From Aquila chrysaetos chrysaetos (Eukaryota; Chordata; Aves; Accipitriformes; Accipitridae), in the NCBI RefSeq assembly GCF_900496995.4, contig NC_044010.1, positions 4,278,001 through 4,342,000 on the forward strand: 64,000 nucleotides of DNA. The letters run 5' to 3'. Made by a program: the position numbers and the translations under genes. The notes below the pieces were generated by a model. The model searched no databases and was not told the origin of the DNA. It saw nothing but the letters and a program-made list of their open reading frames with translations. Below are positions 1 to 11,800 of the stretch, one piece after another. How positions within the stretch are numbered: the first letter of the stretch is position 1; every line of letters starts with the position of its first letter.

Positions 1-3000
1 CATTACAAAGATGGCAGAAAAGAATCTGATATTTTGATCCAAGACACCTATTTCAAGGTGTGTACAATTTCTTTCTGGCTGGCCCCTCCACATCCTGCTT
101 CTGGGGGATTACAAGGTTCACAGCAAAAACGGTCATGCTATTTGGCAGCTGAACTGGATGTCATACTCCTAGGCCGGTCCACGGACCAGCAAAAAATCTC
201 AGCTGTGAGAATACGGCACTTTCTCGGTGCCCAGCTCAAACTATGGAGGAAACACCCTTGCGAACTACAAAGTTCTCTCCAACCTCACCGCCTTCCACTC
301 CATGACCTATTCCTATCCATTAGAAGCACTCAGAAATACACAGGTGCGGGTAAAAAACCAAAACACTTTTCTAAAAAGAATGCACTTCAGTGCACAGGCA
401 TATCTCTCGTGGAGAGGAGAAAGAGCAAACAACAGATGTTAGTCACGTTGCTTAGCACACTACTGGAGGGCATTCAAATATACAGTGACTAGCGTGCTAT
501 AAGGACTTATATGGAATAGTTTCGGTTACACACAATGAACTGCTAATTCCTTCAGAGCACCCAAGGCAAGAAATGTAACGACAGTTTAATGTCATGTTGA
601 TAAATGTCCACTTAATGAAGAAGAAACATGGATCTGATGGTTTGGGAAAGACATTATGGAAAAGGGACAGGCACTCTGGAATTCAGACTACAATGAATGT
701 TTCCATTTTAAATCTAACTTTTCTCCTTTTCTTCGCCACAAAAAAGCCTTCACACACACAAACAGCAGAGGTGCATTAGTGCCTTAATGTGAGGTAGAAT
801 TTTTCTAGATCTAAGGTGTATTTTTCAGCAAAACTCTGAAGCAAATCAAAAAGGACAACTGTGTTGCACCAGCCTGAACACAATAATCTGCACACCTTCT
901 GGAGGATGCTTTTTTGTTTTCATAAAACTAAGTTCCTGGACTTTTCTCCTTGAAAAAATGCAGTTCAGAATAGAATGCAATCATCTGAGAGGCTTGAGGA
1001 GAAGGAAGTGACATTTCTCCGCAGATGGTTCATGATGGGTTTTCCAAGATTTCTGGTCAAAGCCCTTGCTCAGAGCTGATCAATTCCCCTCTAAGTCTGT
1101 GAAAGCTGACGGGTTGTCCTTGGCCTACTGCCTTCCACAGTCTCTTACCATCTACACAAGCCAACTGCAGGCCCACGCAGCTGTCCTGAGTGCAGCCCCA
1201 TTCATTTCTATATGACTGCTGCTCCTGAAAGGAGGGGGACCTTGATCCTAAGAAACAGAAAAGACAGGTGCTCTCTCTTACACGCACCGGAGAGGACTTC
1301 TTGCTACCATGCAGCAACTTTGGTAGCATGAGATCATGTGGCTAGGCCACCAAAGGAAAATTTTGGCCCTGATATTGCTGAGGAACACTGAGTAGGGCCT
1401 CTCTTGCAAAACTTTTGTCATCCATAAAAAGACTGCTTTCCAGTTCACTTTAACTTATCTGAAAGAGAAATAAAGGATCTTTCCTTGCATAACTCCCTTA
1501 ATCCTGACATGAAGTTGAGGGCATACACTTATAGTCTGCGAACATATTACAACTCAAAAGTTTTTCATAAGTAAAAGAGAACAAAATACAATACACAAAT
1601 AATAGAAACCTAGGAAATTCACAGCTAAAGCTGTTCCCAAAGCACCCTAATGCTGTTCTACAGCAAAATTCAAAGACATGCCAACATCTCCACCTCTTGG
1701 GAAAACATGCTGACAAGTGGCCACAGAGATGAAAAGGTTTCAACGGTATCTTAATCTTCCATTCATTGCCTGTTTCACAGAGGTGCATTAGCACTTCCCT
1801 TACATTCACAGGGCACGTATGTATAGGGCCAGTTACAAATTCTTGATCAAGTATTTATCAGGCTGAAAAACAATTGCTCTCTCTGTTTCATTAAGTGTCC
1901 AATTCTTCCAGTCGCTGAAGATAAGTAGGGTTTTCAAAAGCATCTCAGTGCTTCAGTGGGACCTAGATGCCTAAAGTCTACATCAAACCTCTTATAAAAG
2001 CCATGAAGATTTTACCTGAATCTTGAGCCACCTTTAGGCTCACAATACCTTTAAAACCTTCCTGCCCTATGAATGACAGGGGTGGTTACCTGCATTTAAC
2101 CTGGAAGCACATGAGTTAATTGATCTTTTCTGAGAGTCTTGGATAGAAAGGCAACTCATCTCAGACACTGATTTTGTATGCCAAATACTTGCCTCTGTTA
2201 TTCCCAAACTTTTTGGGCCCACACTCTGCTGTGGAGTATCATACAACCTAATCATCAGACTTTTAGCTGAAAATAGATAGATGGAAGATAAGTTTCTATG
2301 ATGCTCTCTTCATAGCCATAGAGACAGTCATTTGGGAATACACTACCATCCATCAGGAAATTAGAGCACTTGCCTAAAAAAGAGAAAAGTCTGTATTGAC
2401 AAAAAACTTTCTGGCATCAGCACATACACATGAAATGAAGCCAGAATAACAGTATGCTCCGTTGCACATTTTCAATAACCTTTAGGCAAGAGACAAGAAA
2501 GACAAACTTTCTTTACAGGGTGGAAACAGACACTTAGATAGTATGAAAACGAGGATCCTAAGTGTTTTGAGAGTCAAAAGCAGTTCAAATGACTGCTTGC
2601 AAAGTGTACCTTGACTCTGAATTTCCTGGGCTACCAGTGCTTGTTTTTGGTTTGTTTAGTTTTATTCACCTCCCATATTCCTGAGTGCCGTCTTCTGAAG
2701 CTGTAGAGGGTGCATGCAACTCTTGCTTTACTGTTCTGTTTATCAAAATATACACTATACTTGCAATGATACAAGCAGGACAACCCCAAAAAACAGAGTG
2801 ATTGGAACCCAGCAGGGATGGTTAAGGGCAAGACAGCTGCGCCCAGTGTGTGTAAGAGGCAGAGAGACAGCTTCTTGCTTCAGGGGAGCTCTGGGGGCAG
2901 CAGAAAGGCCACAGACCTAGCCTCTCAAAGTATTAGATGGACATTGGTGCTGCTGCACAGCTGGAGACAGTAAGCCACCAATGCAGCATGAAAAAAAAGA

Positions 3001-3389
3001 GAGGACCGTGGGTTGCCCAGGGCTGCTTTTTAATTCTACTTGCTTTTGTCCTTGCATTGTCTGAGCTGTGAGGCTTCTCTGTACAGAGAAACAGAGTCTA
3101 GGGGTGGCCTAAATGTGGGATTTATGTATTTGTATGCAGAGACTGCATAGGAGTTCAGCAGACGTGCCTCTTCAAGATGTGCCATACGTGCATGCAGGTC
3201 CATGCACACTTTAAGATTTGAGTTTGTGCATCCAAACTTGGCTGCAGGATTTAAACCCAAGCGGAAGCACAAGAGTACAGAACAGAAAAATCAGGAAACA
3301 GAGATACAATCAGGCCTGTTCCAAGTTACTGCCAATGACTACAAAAGCACGGTGTTGTGAAGGCCCCTTGCCATACTGCAAGAGCAAGG
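1..3389. other. 3' flank of TEX55, no recognisable gene
   Basis: No open frame here looks like a conserved protein, and the longest (34-492, plus) has no recognisable domain. The right end should contain the 3' UTR of the minus-strand TEX55 gene. Two possible poly(A) signals on the minus strand are ATTAAA at 3029-3034 and AATAAA at 2661-2666, and I cannot choose between them without transcripts. Around 1925-1985 a short tract resembles an old sauropsid interspersed repeat, but it is too decayed to name. The rest of the block shows nothing I can support. Confidence 0.5.
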
Positions 3390-3503
3390 TCAGCAGGGAC
3401 GAAAAGGAGTGTACAGGATCTCTTCCAGAAACACCTTCGCATCTTCGTTCTCCTCCAATATTCCCTCCATTTCTGCCTGCCTGGCATTTATCATAGACTG
3501 CAC
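3390..3503 (-). CDS. TEX55: TEX55 terminal coding exon
   Basis: The acceptor TTTTGCCCAG directly precedes GTG at 3503-3501. The frame gives [14 protein letters not shown] followed by an acidic helical segment and ends at TGA 3390-3392. The opening VQ.MI pattern matches the segment that follows the docking core in TEX55 proteins. The exon adds 37 residues. The acidic, Leu-rich stretch (about residues 14-31 of the exon) is probably helical. Confidence 0.78.
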   Translation of the reverse strand: MQSMINARQAEMEGILEENEDAKVFLEEILYTPFRPC

Positions 3504-5896
3504 CTGGGCAAAAGGAAAAGGAAAAGGGTCATTTGGGGGCCTATTTCCTTACCACTGGTGCCCAGAACTGACCTTGCCATTCCTCTGCAAGTTCTGTATT
3601 CAGTACGACACAAACCCAGCAGCAAATCACAAAGGTGGTGCTTCCCCTGACTGACTAGAAGGCAGTGAAGGAAAAGACTCTCTCTTCCTCCGTCTGCTTT
3701 CTTTCCTCTAACCTCCTCCTTTCCCCAAGGAGCTCCCCACACTTCTAACTCACTCCTAAACCATCGCCTCACTCCACTGACTTTGAATTTCCTGTGTTTT
3801 AATACCTTGCAGGCTCAGCAGAGATAGCTCTCCTGAATAGGGGTGTGTGGGCAGGAAGAGTGTTGCTATCCAGTGTGAGATAGAGGGAGCTGGAGAAGGG
3901 TCACAGGAATGCAGAGGGGCCTTATTTCTGTCCCTGAGCTTCCCTCACCTCTCAGACAACAGTCCTCCAGGGCACATCCACCCCATTCTCCCCCCACACC
4001 CGGCTCTTCCACACACCCATCCTCCCATACCTCTCCTCCCTCTCCTTTTAGAGCACGTGTGGTCCCTTGCACCCTGGACACTCTGCTCCTGCCCCGTGCT
4101 TCTCCTCCTCCCAAGTGAGCAGACACACAGTGAGAGAAATAATCATGGGTTGATGATGTTTCTGGTGTGCTCAGCAAAGCTGGCTTTCTGCTGTGGCCCT
4201 AACAGACAGTCCCCGCTGAGCCCCAGCAAGACACCATACCTGCAGCAACATGAACTGCAAGGGGTCCTCGGGCTTCTGGTACACCAGTTTTTCTGTGATC
4301 TCCTGAGACAGAGACAGACAGAAGGAAAGAAGTATTGATCCTTGGGTAGATGGGTGGCTGCACTTTCTGCTCCAACACTAGCTGCACTTTAAAAAGCAAG
4401 CACCTCTTTCAATCCCCAAAGATGATCAAAGGTCCTTTTATACTGCTTTTCTCAAGTTTACACTTAAGAAAGCATAGGACAAGGAGGGATCCAGGGAAGG
4501 GATAATTTCATCCAAGCTAACTTTAGGCCCAGCTTCTCAAGCAAGCCTCTGGACAGAGAAGGGGAAGAGATATTTCACCTGAAATATCTGCAGAATATTA
4601 TGTTTCTCCATGTACTTAACGGAGACTTCAAAGGGGTCTTCATACACCATTGGCTGCTCCAATATTTCACATGTAGTCTCTGTCGGCTTGACTATAGCTG
4701 CTGATGACCCAGCCTCAGATGTTTTACCACCAGCCTGTGCGGAGTCAGACATGTACATCTTGACTTTGAAACCTGGCAGTTCGCCCACAGGTGATGCAAT
4801 CCCACGTGAGTTTTCCCTGGACGTGGGAAATTCAACGACAGGTAACTGGCCCTCAGAACCTGGTGGTTTCTCCACAACCAGCTGGTCTGCAGACACTAGC
4901 AATTCTGCTACAGATGGCTGGTCTGCACATGCTGGTGTTTCAACCCCAGGTAAGTCATCCAGTGATGGTGGGGATTCAACTGTAGGTGTCTGGTCCTCAG
5001 ATGGTTCAGCAGCTGGTGGTACACTAGATTCCTCCACTTCGGATTCTGAATGCTCATTAGGCTAAAATATTTAACAAATAAAGAACAAAGAATATTTTAA
5101 ACATGTAGGCCCGCAAACCAGGTACATCTCATTACTGCATCCTTCTGCACATATGTTGCAGCCCCTCTTTGAGCATGCACTAATAGGGTTTGGTTTCTGT
5201 GACTGCTCCCACCCACACCTTCTGCCCGTGTGCCCAGGAACCCCATTTAAGCTCAGGCCCAAGCCTTCAGACCTGGTCTGAGCGATGCAGTAGGTGTACC
5301 TGTGCCTGATCCTCACTTACTGACCGGTTTTCCTAGGCGGACTCTATGTGCAATACTGTAGGTAGTTTTGTCTCTGGATAGGAGCCCCTTGGATGGATCC
5401 TGGACCTGACTCATTGCCTTGCCCTGCTTGGGACTGTCGCTGAGCCCTCTTATCCTGCACCCAAGTGCTGTGGGCCTGCGCCCTGTTGCTTAAGGGCACT
5501 GCCTGGCCTGCACTGTGGTTGCCCTCAGCTCCCGGCTCATCTTCCCGCTTGCTGCAGCTCTGGTCTTGCTCCCTGATAGCAAGCAGCTGAAATTTGGGCA
5601 GCCTTCACCCATCTCCCCCCTTGAGCAGCTCGCTGTGGACTCTGCTGTATCCAAGCCCCGCACCCCCGCTCCTAGTCCCCTTTCTCCCCCTCATCCCAAA
5701 CCCTCCCTGGGCCAGAGGAGGCGGAAGCCATGACAGCTGCCCCCAGGTTTGTGGCCTGGGGGTGCAGGAGGCCGGGATGGGGCTCTCCGGGGCAGCACGG
5801 GTTGGTGCGGCCAGAGACGGCATGGGGGAAGAGGTACCCGGGATCGGGATGGGAACGGGGATCGGGATCCTGCCTCACCGGCCCCCGAGTCTCCAT
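3390..5896 (-). CDS. TEX55: TEX55-like testis-expressed protein, four coding exons
   Basis: I read four exons on the minus strand: 5879-5896, 4579-5061, 4240-4302 and 3390-3503. Together they encode about 225 residues, and every junction is GT-AG in phase 0. The N-terminal two thirds is acidic and proline/serine-rich, with loose 12-13-residue repeats built on a (E/A)(D/G)Q core followed by hydrophobic and proline residues. The C-terminal part contains [12 protein letters not shown] followed by EITEKLVY and a PEDPLQFM segment. This is the conserved Dpy-30/RIIa-like dimerisation-docking region of TEX55 (C3orf30), a testis and sperm protein. Human TEX55 is about 530 residues, so this version is much shorter, mainly in the low-complexity N-terminal repeats. 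The tail after the docking segment is short and ends at TGA 3390-3392. A role as an RIIa-like docking partner in sperm is inferred from the family. A missed extra exon is possible. Confidence 0.78.
3504..4239 (-). other. TEX55 intron 3
   Basis: This 736-bp intron is bounded by a GTATGG donor and a TTTTGCCCAG acceptor on the minus strand. It contains a C-rich tract at about 3960-4110 on the plus strand, which produces long overlapping open frames on both strands. None of these looks like a conserved protein. No repeat recognised. Confidence 0.65.
4240..4302 (-). CDS. TEX55: TEX55 coding exon 3 (docking-domain core)
   Basis: This 63-nt exon follows a polypyrimidine TCTGTCTCTGTCTCAG acceptor and ends at a GTATGG donor (4239-4234). 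It encodes [20 protein letters not shown] plus a final Q. The spacing of the hydrophobic residues and the P..P..F ending is the hallmark of the RIIa/Dpy-30 dimerisation-docking fold. It is the strongest single piece of evidence for the TEX55 identification. Confidence 0.82.
4579..5061 (-). CDS. TEX55: TEX55 coding exon 2 (repeat region and start of docking domain)
   Basis: This 483-nt exon is open throughout. Its acceptor follows an AT-rich tract ending TTTTAG at 5062-5067, and its donor GTGAAA begins at 4578. It encodes the acidic, Pro/Ser-rich repeats (residues about 7-110), then a lysine/serine linker, and ends in [19 protein letters not shown] followed by IFQ, the first helix of the Dpy-30/RIIa-like domain. 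The antisense strand is also open across nearly the whole exon, a by-product of the repeat composition. The degenerate 33-39-nt repeat makes this the fastest-changing part of the gene. Confidence 0.8.
5062..5878 (-). other. TEX55 intron 1
   Basis: This 817-bp intron links the CpG-island exon to the long repeat exon. Its 5' half (about 5640-5878) is part of the CpG island. A possible GTAAGT-type donor on the minus strand near 5315-5320 could mark an alternative upstream exon, but I see no matching coding segment. Confidence 0.55.
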
Positions 5897-6450
5897 GACA
5901 GGCCAGGGTCGCGCTTCGCCTCCCACCGCCGCCGGCCCTTTTGTGCCGCTCGCCGCTCGCCGTAGGCGGGAGAGGAGGCGGAAGACGCCGGGGGAGGTTG
6001 CCGGGGAAACCGCCGCCCTCACGTGACTCGGTGGGCGGGGCCGCCCGTGTCACGTGGGCGGCGAGCGCCGGGCTGCCATCATGGATTAGGGCGGAAGCGC
6101 CGGGCTGTGAGGGGCCGTGAGGGGCCGCGGCCTGGGCCTGGGCCTGGGGGCCGCCCCCCCCCTCGCCCGCGTTATTCTTCCCCCCTAGGTGGGAACTAGA
6201 GAGGTCTCTGGGTGCGTGTCAGCAGCCAGCGAGCCCTCTGTGGGGACCTGCGGCTGCCCGGGGCCTGGTGGAAGCGGGGGGGGGGGGTCTCCCTTGGCAG
6301 AGGGAAGGCCGTGAGGGGTCACCCCGTCACCCAGCCTGCCACCGGCCTTTCGTTTTGCAGGGAGCTGAGTCGCTTCACGCTGAATGGCGGTGTGCTTTGG
6401 GCCCTGCTGCGCGAGAAAGCCCGTCGGCTCTTGACCCTCACCATGGCAGT
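5640..6450. promoter_or_regulatory. CpG island, likely bidirectional promoter (TEX55 minus / upstream IGSF11 plus)
   Basis: The segment is GC-rich with dense CpG, in contrast to its flanks. It contains two CACGTG E-boxes (6020-6025 and 6051-6056), a GC box around 6031-6042 and a GCCATC YY1-like motif at 6075-6080. Short tandem GC repeats (GTGAGGGGCC and GGGCCT units) lie at about 6105-6150. TEX55 exon 1 sits on the minus side. On the plus side there is a tiny ORF at 6081 (ATG GAT TAG) and an acceptor-like TTTCGTTTTGCAG ending at 6360, which suggests a plus-strand transcript. I infer a divergent promoter because the human TEX55 and IGSF11 genes are arranged head-to-head. No TATA box is obvious. 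Confidence 0.7.
5879..5896 (-). CDS. TEX55: TEX55 coding exon 1 (start codon)
   Basis: The minus strand reads ATG at 5896-5894, five more codons (METRGP), then a GTGAGG donor at 5878-5873. It ends in phase 0, which fits the phase-0 acceptor of exon 2. I chose this start because it lies inside the CpG island, has a good donor directly after it, and joins the long open exon without a frame break. The 5' UTR probably extends to about 5950-6010. The exon is only six codons long, so an alternative upstream start cannot be excluded. Confidence 0.6.
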
Positions 6451-8798
6451 GAGGAGGCCTGGAGGAGAGGGGCAGAGGCAAGCTGTACGCAGAGGGTCAG
6501 GTGAAAAAGGACACAAATCGCTTGTAAAGAGAGGCGGGGAAGCAAGAAGTAGGGTAGTAGAGCGCTGAGAAGTATTTACATGTGCGTTCATGTGAGAGGT
6601 ACTTTCCCGCTCAGTTTTACATGGGTCCTCACGGTGTGCTGCGTGATGAACTTCATCAGAAAAAGCAAAGAAATGTTGCCAGTTTCCCCCCGCCAGGAGG
6701 AGATGAAAGAGGAAAGATAAAAGCTGTGCTGGGTTACCACAGTAACCAGCCTCTGAAATGCTCTGGTTCATGCTCCAGTGTGACAAGAGCTGGGATTGAA
6801 ACATGAGTGGCTGAAACTGCCATGGGGATTGATGGGGTGTGAGAGGGAGGGAGATACAGGACTTCAAAACCTGTGCTAAACTAACAGATGTCACTTCCAT
6901 TCAGAGCAGCTCAGTTCGTGTGTGTTTTTCAGGTTACGCTGACATTTTGAGAGAAACAGCTTCCCTGCTGCTGCAGTACTAGCTTCATGACCATGTTGCC
7001 TGTATCCTCAGCCACGCTGACCACTCAGACCATCTTGCACTGGAGCACTGCTGTTTGCACTTGGGGGATGCCAGGTCCTTACTCAACTCCTCTGAGCCCA
7101 TCTTGCCTCTCCCGTTTTCCCATGTGACTGTGATGGTTCTGGACAGCGTGAGACTCCTGGCTGTTTGAGTGTGGGCTTTTTTTGGTCTGTGTTTACTTGG
7201 AAAGGTCTTGAAAGGTGCTGGGTAAAATCTGTAAAATTGTTGAAGGGTCTTAGGCAGTTGGTTGGGTGGACTCTCAGGGAGATTTCAGGCTCTGACTTCT
7301 TCAACCTCCACTAATTATCCCGTCCTCACGTGGTGGGAGAGGGTACAGTATACTGCCTGGTGCTCAGGATTGTCAGTCTTTGATTTGTGGACCCTGACAT
7401 GTTTCCTCTAGGAGCTGTGGACCAACGGAACAGGCTTAAGTTTGTAGGCAGAATATTCACTGGTTTGTCTTCTACACCCCTTAGAAATACTGTGTTCTGC
7501 AGTGATCTGTGCATGTTTAAACTCACATTTGCAACCCTTGTAGCTGTGAAGAAGATTTTGCTTGATGAGGTCTTGCTGCCAGTCAGTCTGGCAACTAAGA
7601 CAGCAACGTCCAGGAACAGTTGAGGTGTGAGTTAGATCTTCCCTGCCCTGCAGCTGGGTATTTCTGCACAGCTGTAATGCTCACACAGGTAGTGTATTGA
7701 GGGTCTGAAAGGAAAGCTGTAAACTGTTACATCCCTGTCATACTTCGGGGGGGGGTGTTTGCTCTAGTGACTGCAGTTACAGTTTTAACTGAAGTAGGCA
7801 TCTGCTTTGAGTTGTGTGTGGATGCGTAGCTGTGTGCTGAGCCATCCCAGTGCTGTTTTCTCCACTGCAGAACTTCTCCCATGGGTTTCTCCTCTCCATC
7901 CTTTACTGGACCGGACTAAGCAGTTCTTAGCTGCCTGCTGGCTTCAAATAGCATCCTGCTGTGGGTAAATCTCGAGCCCCATGTCTTCCTGTCATCTGTG
8001 CCTCATTGGTTAACAGCAGATCTCTCCATTTCCAGCCCCACTGCCTACTGCAGGGATCTGGCTGCTGGGGCTGGAAAGCTAGGATTTTGTACAAGGAAGT
8101 AAGATGAATGACTCCATTAAATAAACATCACTGCTCTGTTTATTCTTTCAAAAGAACAGATTACAAAAAGGAGAAGATGCATTTTAAATGCATTAAAAAT
8201 TCTGAGCAAAATAATGCCTTTGAATACAATGCTCATGTAACATAAATCACATGGCTTTTTTTCTATCCAGGCACATGGAAAGCAAAAACGTATTATTATA
8301 TCATTATTTATATGGCACCATATGCTAAGTCTGGAACTTAAAGGCTTTGAAATAAATAAGAAAACACCAGCTGCAGATCAGCAATACGCTCCTTTATTGG
8401 GAGTCACTATGTAACTGTGGCTATCATTCCTGCTGTTAAGTTAAAACTTAAATAAATTGTCAGAGAAATAAGATAGCCATTAGAGATTCAGTGTCTGTCT
8501 CCTGGGGACGCTTTTTCTAACAGCTGTAACAAAGATCTGCTGCTGGTTTTGTCCTATCTGTGTAGTAACTCATTGTATTTGTCCCTGCAGTATCACACAG
8601 TTGTTCAGTAGAGATGGTTGAGCTGTTCGCTATAAATAATGTTGGTTAACAATGCGGCCCCTTTTGGGTTAATAAATTACAATCAAACCACTCCTGAGCC
8701 TCTTTGATTGGTTTCTTGCAAGTCCGCAGTGAAGAGTTGGAACAAATCACTTTCCACACTCTGTTCACTTTGAATATTTCTTCTTATTTTATTGAGCT

Positions 8799-8829
<31 letters not shown>

Positions 8830-11800
8830 ATAGCCAAATCCTGCAAATGCCCATCTTAAACTCCTGTCACCTCATCCAGTCCTTGAAAATCATAATAGGA
8901 TGCATGAGATGAAACACATTGGAAAATTAAATGTCATTGCTTAAAGGGGCAGAGGGTCAGCACCAGGCTGGGGAATTCGTCCCCTTCCTTCATGCCGGAG
9001 CTGCTGTCGGGGCTCGGGCTTTCTCCCGGGCTGAGGTTGCTGGCCGGAGCGGCGAGCTCACCTGCTACGCGATCCAGGAGGCTGCCGCAGCCCGGCCGAT
9101 ACCCGAGGCTGTGGCCTCGCACATCCCTGCACGCTGTGGCTCCGAGACTTTCTGACCTGTCGTTTTGCACAGTTGCAGCCAGATGTAGCTAAAGCCTTCC
9201 TGAGGTCTGGAGAGCAAAGAGCAGCTTTGCGGCATGGAGCAACGATCAAAAAAACCCAGGCTGCGAGGAAGTGGCGGGGGTCCTTGGAGAGACATCTCTG
9301 CGCATCCACGTGCTGACCTGTGACTCTGGGTGGTCGCGCGGTTGCCCGGCATGTTGGTTCCTTACCTGTACGGTGGGGTAAGTGCTCTGCCCTCCGTCCA
9401 GAGGGTTGTTGAGAAAGTAAAACTGCATTACAGGCTGGGAGGAGAGCAGGTGTAAGTGCAACAAAGCGGTGTGGAGAAAGCTGGCTCCTGCATGAGGTAG
9501 AGAGGGCTGGGACGCAAGAGGAACGCTGGGGCTGCTGACTTGCGCCCAGACTGCTCCTACACCAGCGACCTTTGACGTGGGCCCGCTTCCGACAGCAACA
9601 TTGAGGAGGAGACTGCAGCAAGGTGTCTGCTTTTGTACAGGCAGCCCTGAGAGTTTGTGTGCAGAGACCAAGCCCAGAGCATACTGGCAAATTCAGCTCT
9701 TCTCCCAGTATGGCCTCTTGCTAGGGCTCCGCCAGCATTTCCCAGCAGAGAGCAGCAGAGCCTCGTAGCTGCTTGCAGGGGCTCCGAGCGCATCCTCCAA
9801 AACCTTCTTGCAGTGCTTGCTACCACGAAACACAACCGTAAACCTCCACCAAGCTCGCAGGCGCATTTCAGACCTGTCAAGAGCATTGGTGTGGGCAAAC
9901 TGAAAACGCATGCTTGCAATCCCGAAGGTTTGGTGCTTTCCTGAAAACGGAGGTGTTCACGGTGAACAGAGAGACCCTTCTTGAGGGGATGCTCTCCAGG
10001 TTGTCTTTGTGCTCAGTGCCAAAAGGGAGTGCCTCAAGTATGGCTTCAGAAAGTGGGGAGGTACCTGTAGCAGGTTAAGCAAACCTCTTTCACAGATGAC
10101 TAGCATGGACTAGGTAACCCCCTGAGGTCTCCTTCAGCCCCATCTTTGGGAAAGCAGGAAAGAAAGATGTGATTAGCTTCTGTGTTTGGAAATATTTGCT
10201 TCGGGAACCTGTTTAGCCTACTTTAGATTTAACCCTTTCTATTAAAGTTTCAGCTGTCTCTTTCTTGTTCCTTCCTCACCTTATAATGTTATTATGAATG
10301 TTACTGGTGATAAAAATGACTGAAAAATGTGAGATACTGCTTCTTTGCCAAGGTGTCAAAACTAATTAATCTGTGTCTAATTTAGAGAACGTTCTCCAGG
10401 AAAACGAGACTTTGTTTCCTGTTTGGAAACTTACCTGCTCTTCCTTGGGGCTTTAAAGAAGCCAAAATTGGGATTATACTGGAAGGTCCTCAGTGATACT
10501 AACCGGGGCTGTTTCTGTCATTCCTTAATTGCCCCATTCTAATTCCTGAAGCTATCATGGTTTTATACTTTCCCTTGAGAAATAATCATAGACCTTCTGG
10601 GAGGTCAAACCCTTGCGAGGGAGAAGGCTTCAGTTTTGTCTCACCATCACGTGGCACCAGAGGGAGGGGATGCTCTGTTCTGACTGAAGTCCACAGTGAA
10701 CCTTCATCCCCTCCTCTCCCCATCAGCTGTGAAATCCCTGAAGGAAGGGAGAGTCCAGGCGTGATGTTCACCCGAGGGGGTGGTGCTGTGGAGGATGCTG
10801 GGGATAAGGATAGCAGCTGGGTAGTGGGAAGGCACAGGTTTGCCTCTTCAGTCCACCCTGCGAACGCTGCCTAATTGCTGTGCTCCCCTCTGCTGGGAAC
10901 CCATCTTTTGCCATGGGACAGGGAGGCAGGCATGGTACTTCCATGGCTTTTGGAAGGCAAATGTATCACGCAGTGACAGCAAAACTCTGGATAACCCTGT
11001 CAGTAGGTCCTTCTTGAAGAGGCTGTAATCCACAGGCGGTTGTGAGTGGCTTTCTGCATTCCTCAAAGCCCCTCTGTCCTCGCTTTGCCGCACCCCCTCA
11101 TTTGGCCCGTATGCCAAGCCAATTTAAAATGTGATGCAAACCCCCTCAGCCCTGGGGTCACTGAGCTGGTCTCCACAGCCTCCCGCCGCTCACACTACGA
11201 AGGATCTGTCCTTCTTTATTGATGCAAATGATGCTTCATCTCTGAATCGTAGCTATACATGGGAAAGGTGCAATTAGCTGCTGCAAGGAGCCGGGCCTGT
11301 CTGCCTTGCCTTGTTTAACAGAGGCTTTAATTAAAGACCCCCTGATGCTAGAAAGCCACATTAATTATTCATCTGAAAACATTTACATAGAGTCCCCCGT
11401 TTCCCTTCTTCAATAAATTATCAACTTCACGTCTCCATAATTCATCGAAATGACTAAAAATACATTGTCTCAGCCTCCAACACCTCCCTTCTCACTCTGG
11501 CTTCGTCTGTTCCAACTGTGATGGGTTCAGTATCTTAATGTGAAGGTCTCCTACTGCTCTTAAGTGAAAAGGGGGGATGGAGAAAAAGGGGGAGAGGGAA
11601 AGATTTGTCCCTGCACGAGAGTCATGCAGATGGCAGTAATTTTTCTCTTTTTCTTTCCCACACAACTGGCATCATCCTGAGGTTTGAAGAAGCTCGTCGA
11701 CTATTTCTAATGAGGAGGAATCCACTGAGGGGAGGAGAAAAGAGATTTTCAGGGGCAAAAGAGGCCTGGGTTTAGACAATTTCTGTGCTCAGCTGCAGAT

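Noticed and set aside
4610..5065. Plus-strand open frame of 151 codons opposite TEX55 exon 2
   Set aside because: It is the antisense of a repetitive Pro/Ser/Glu-rich exon; composition keeps both strands open. The minus frame has splice sites and the conserved docking helix, the plus frame has neither.
6319..6900. Minus-strand open frame of 193 codons next to the TEX55 island
   Set aside because: No domain, no donor or acceptor that would join it to TEX55 exon 1, and composition typical of the island edge.
9058..9690. Minus-strand open frame of 210 codons
   Set aside because: Cys/Ser/Arg-rich sequence without a recognisable domain, overlapped by other open frames on both strands in a GC-rich patch.
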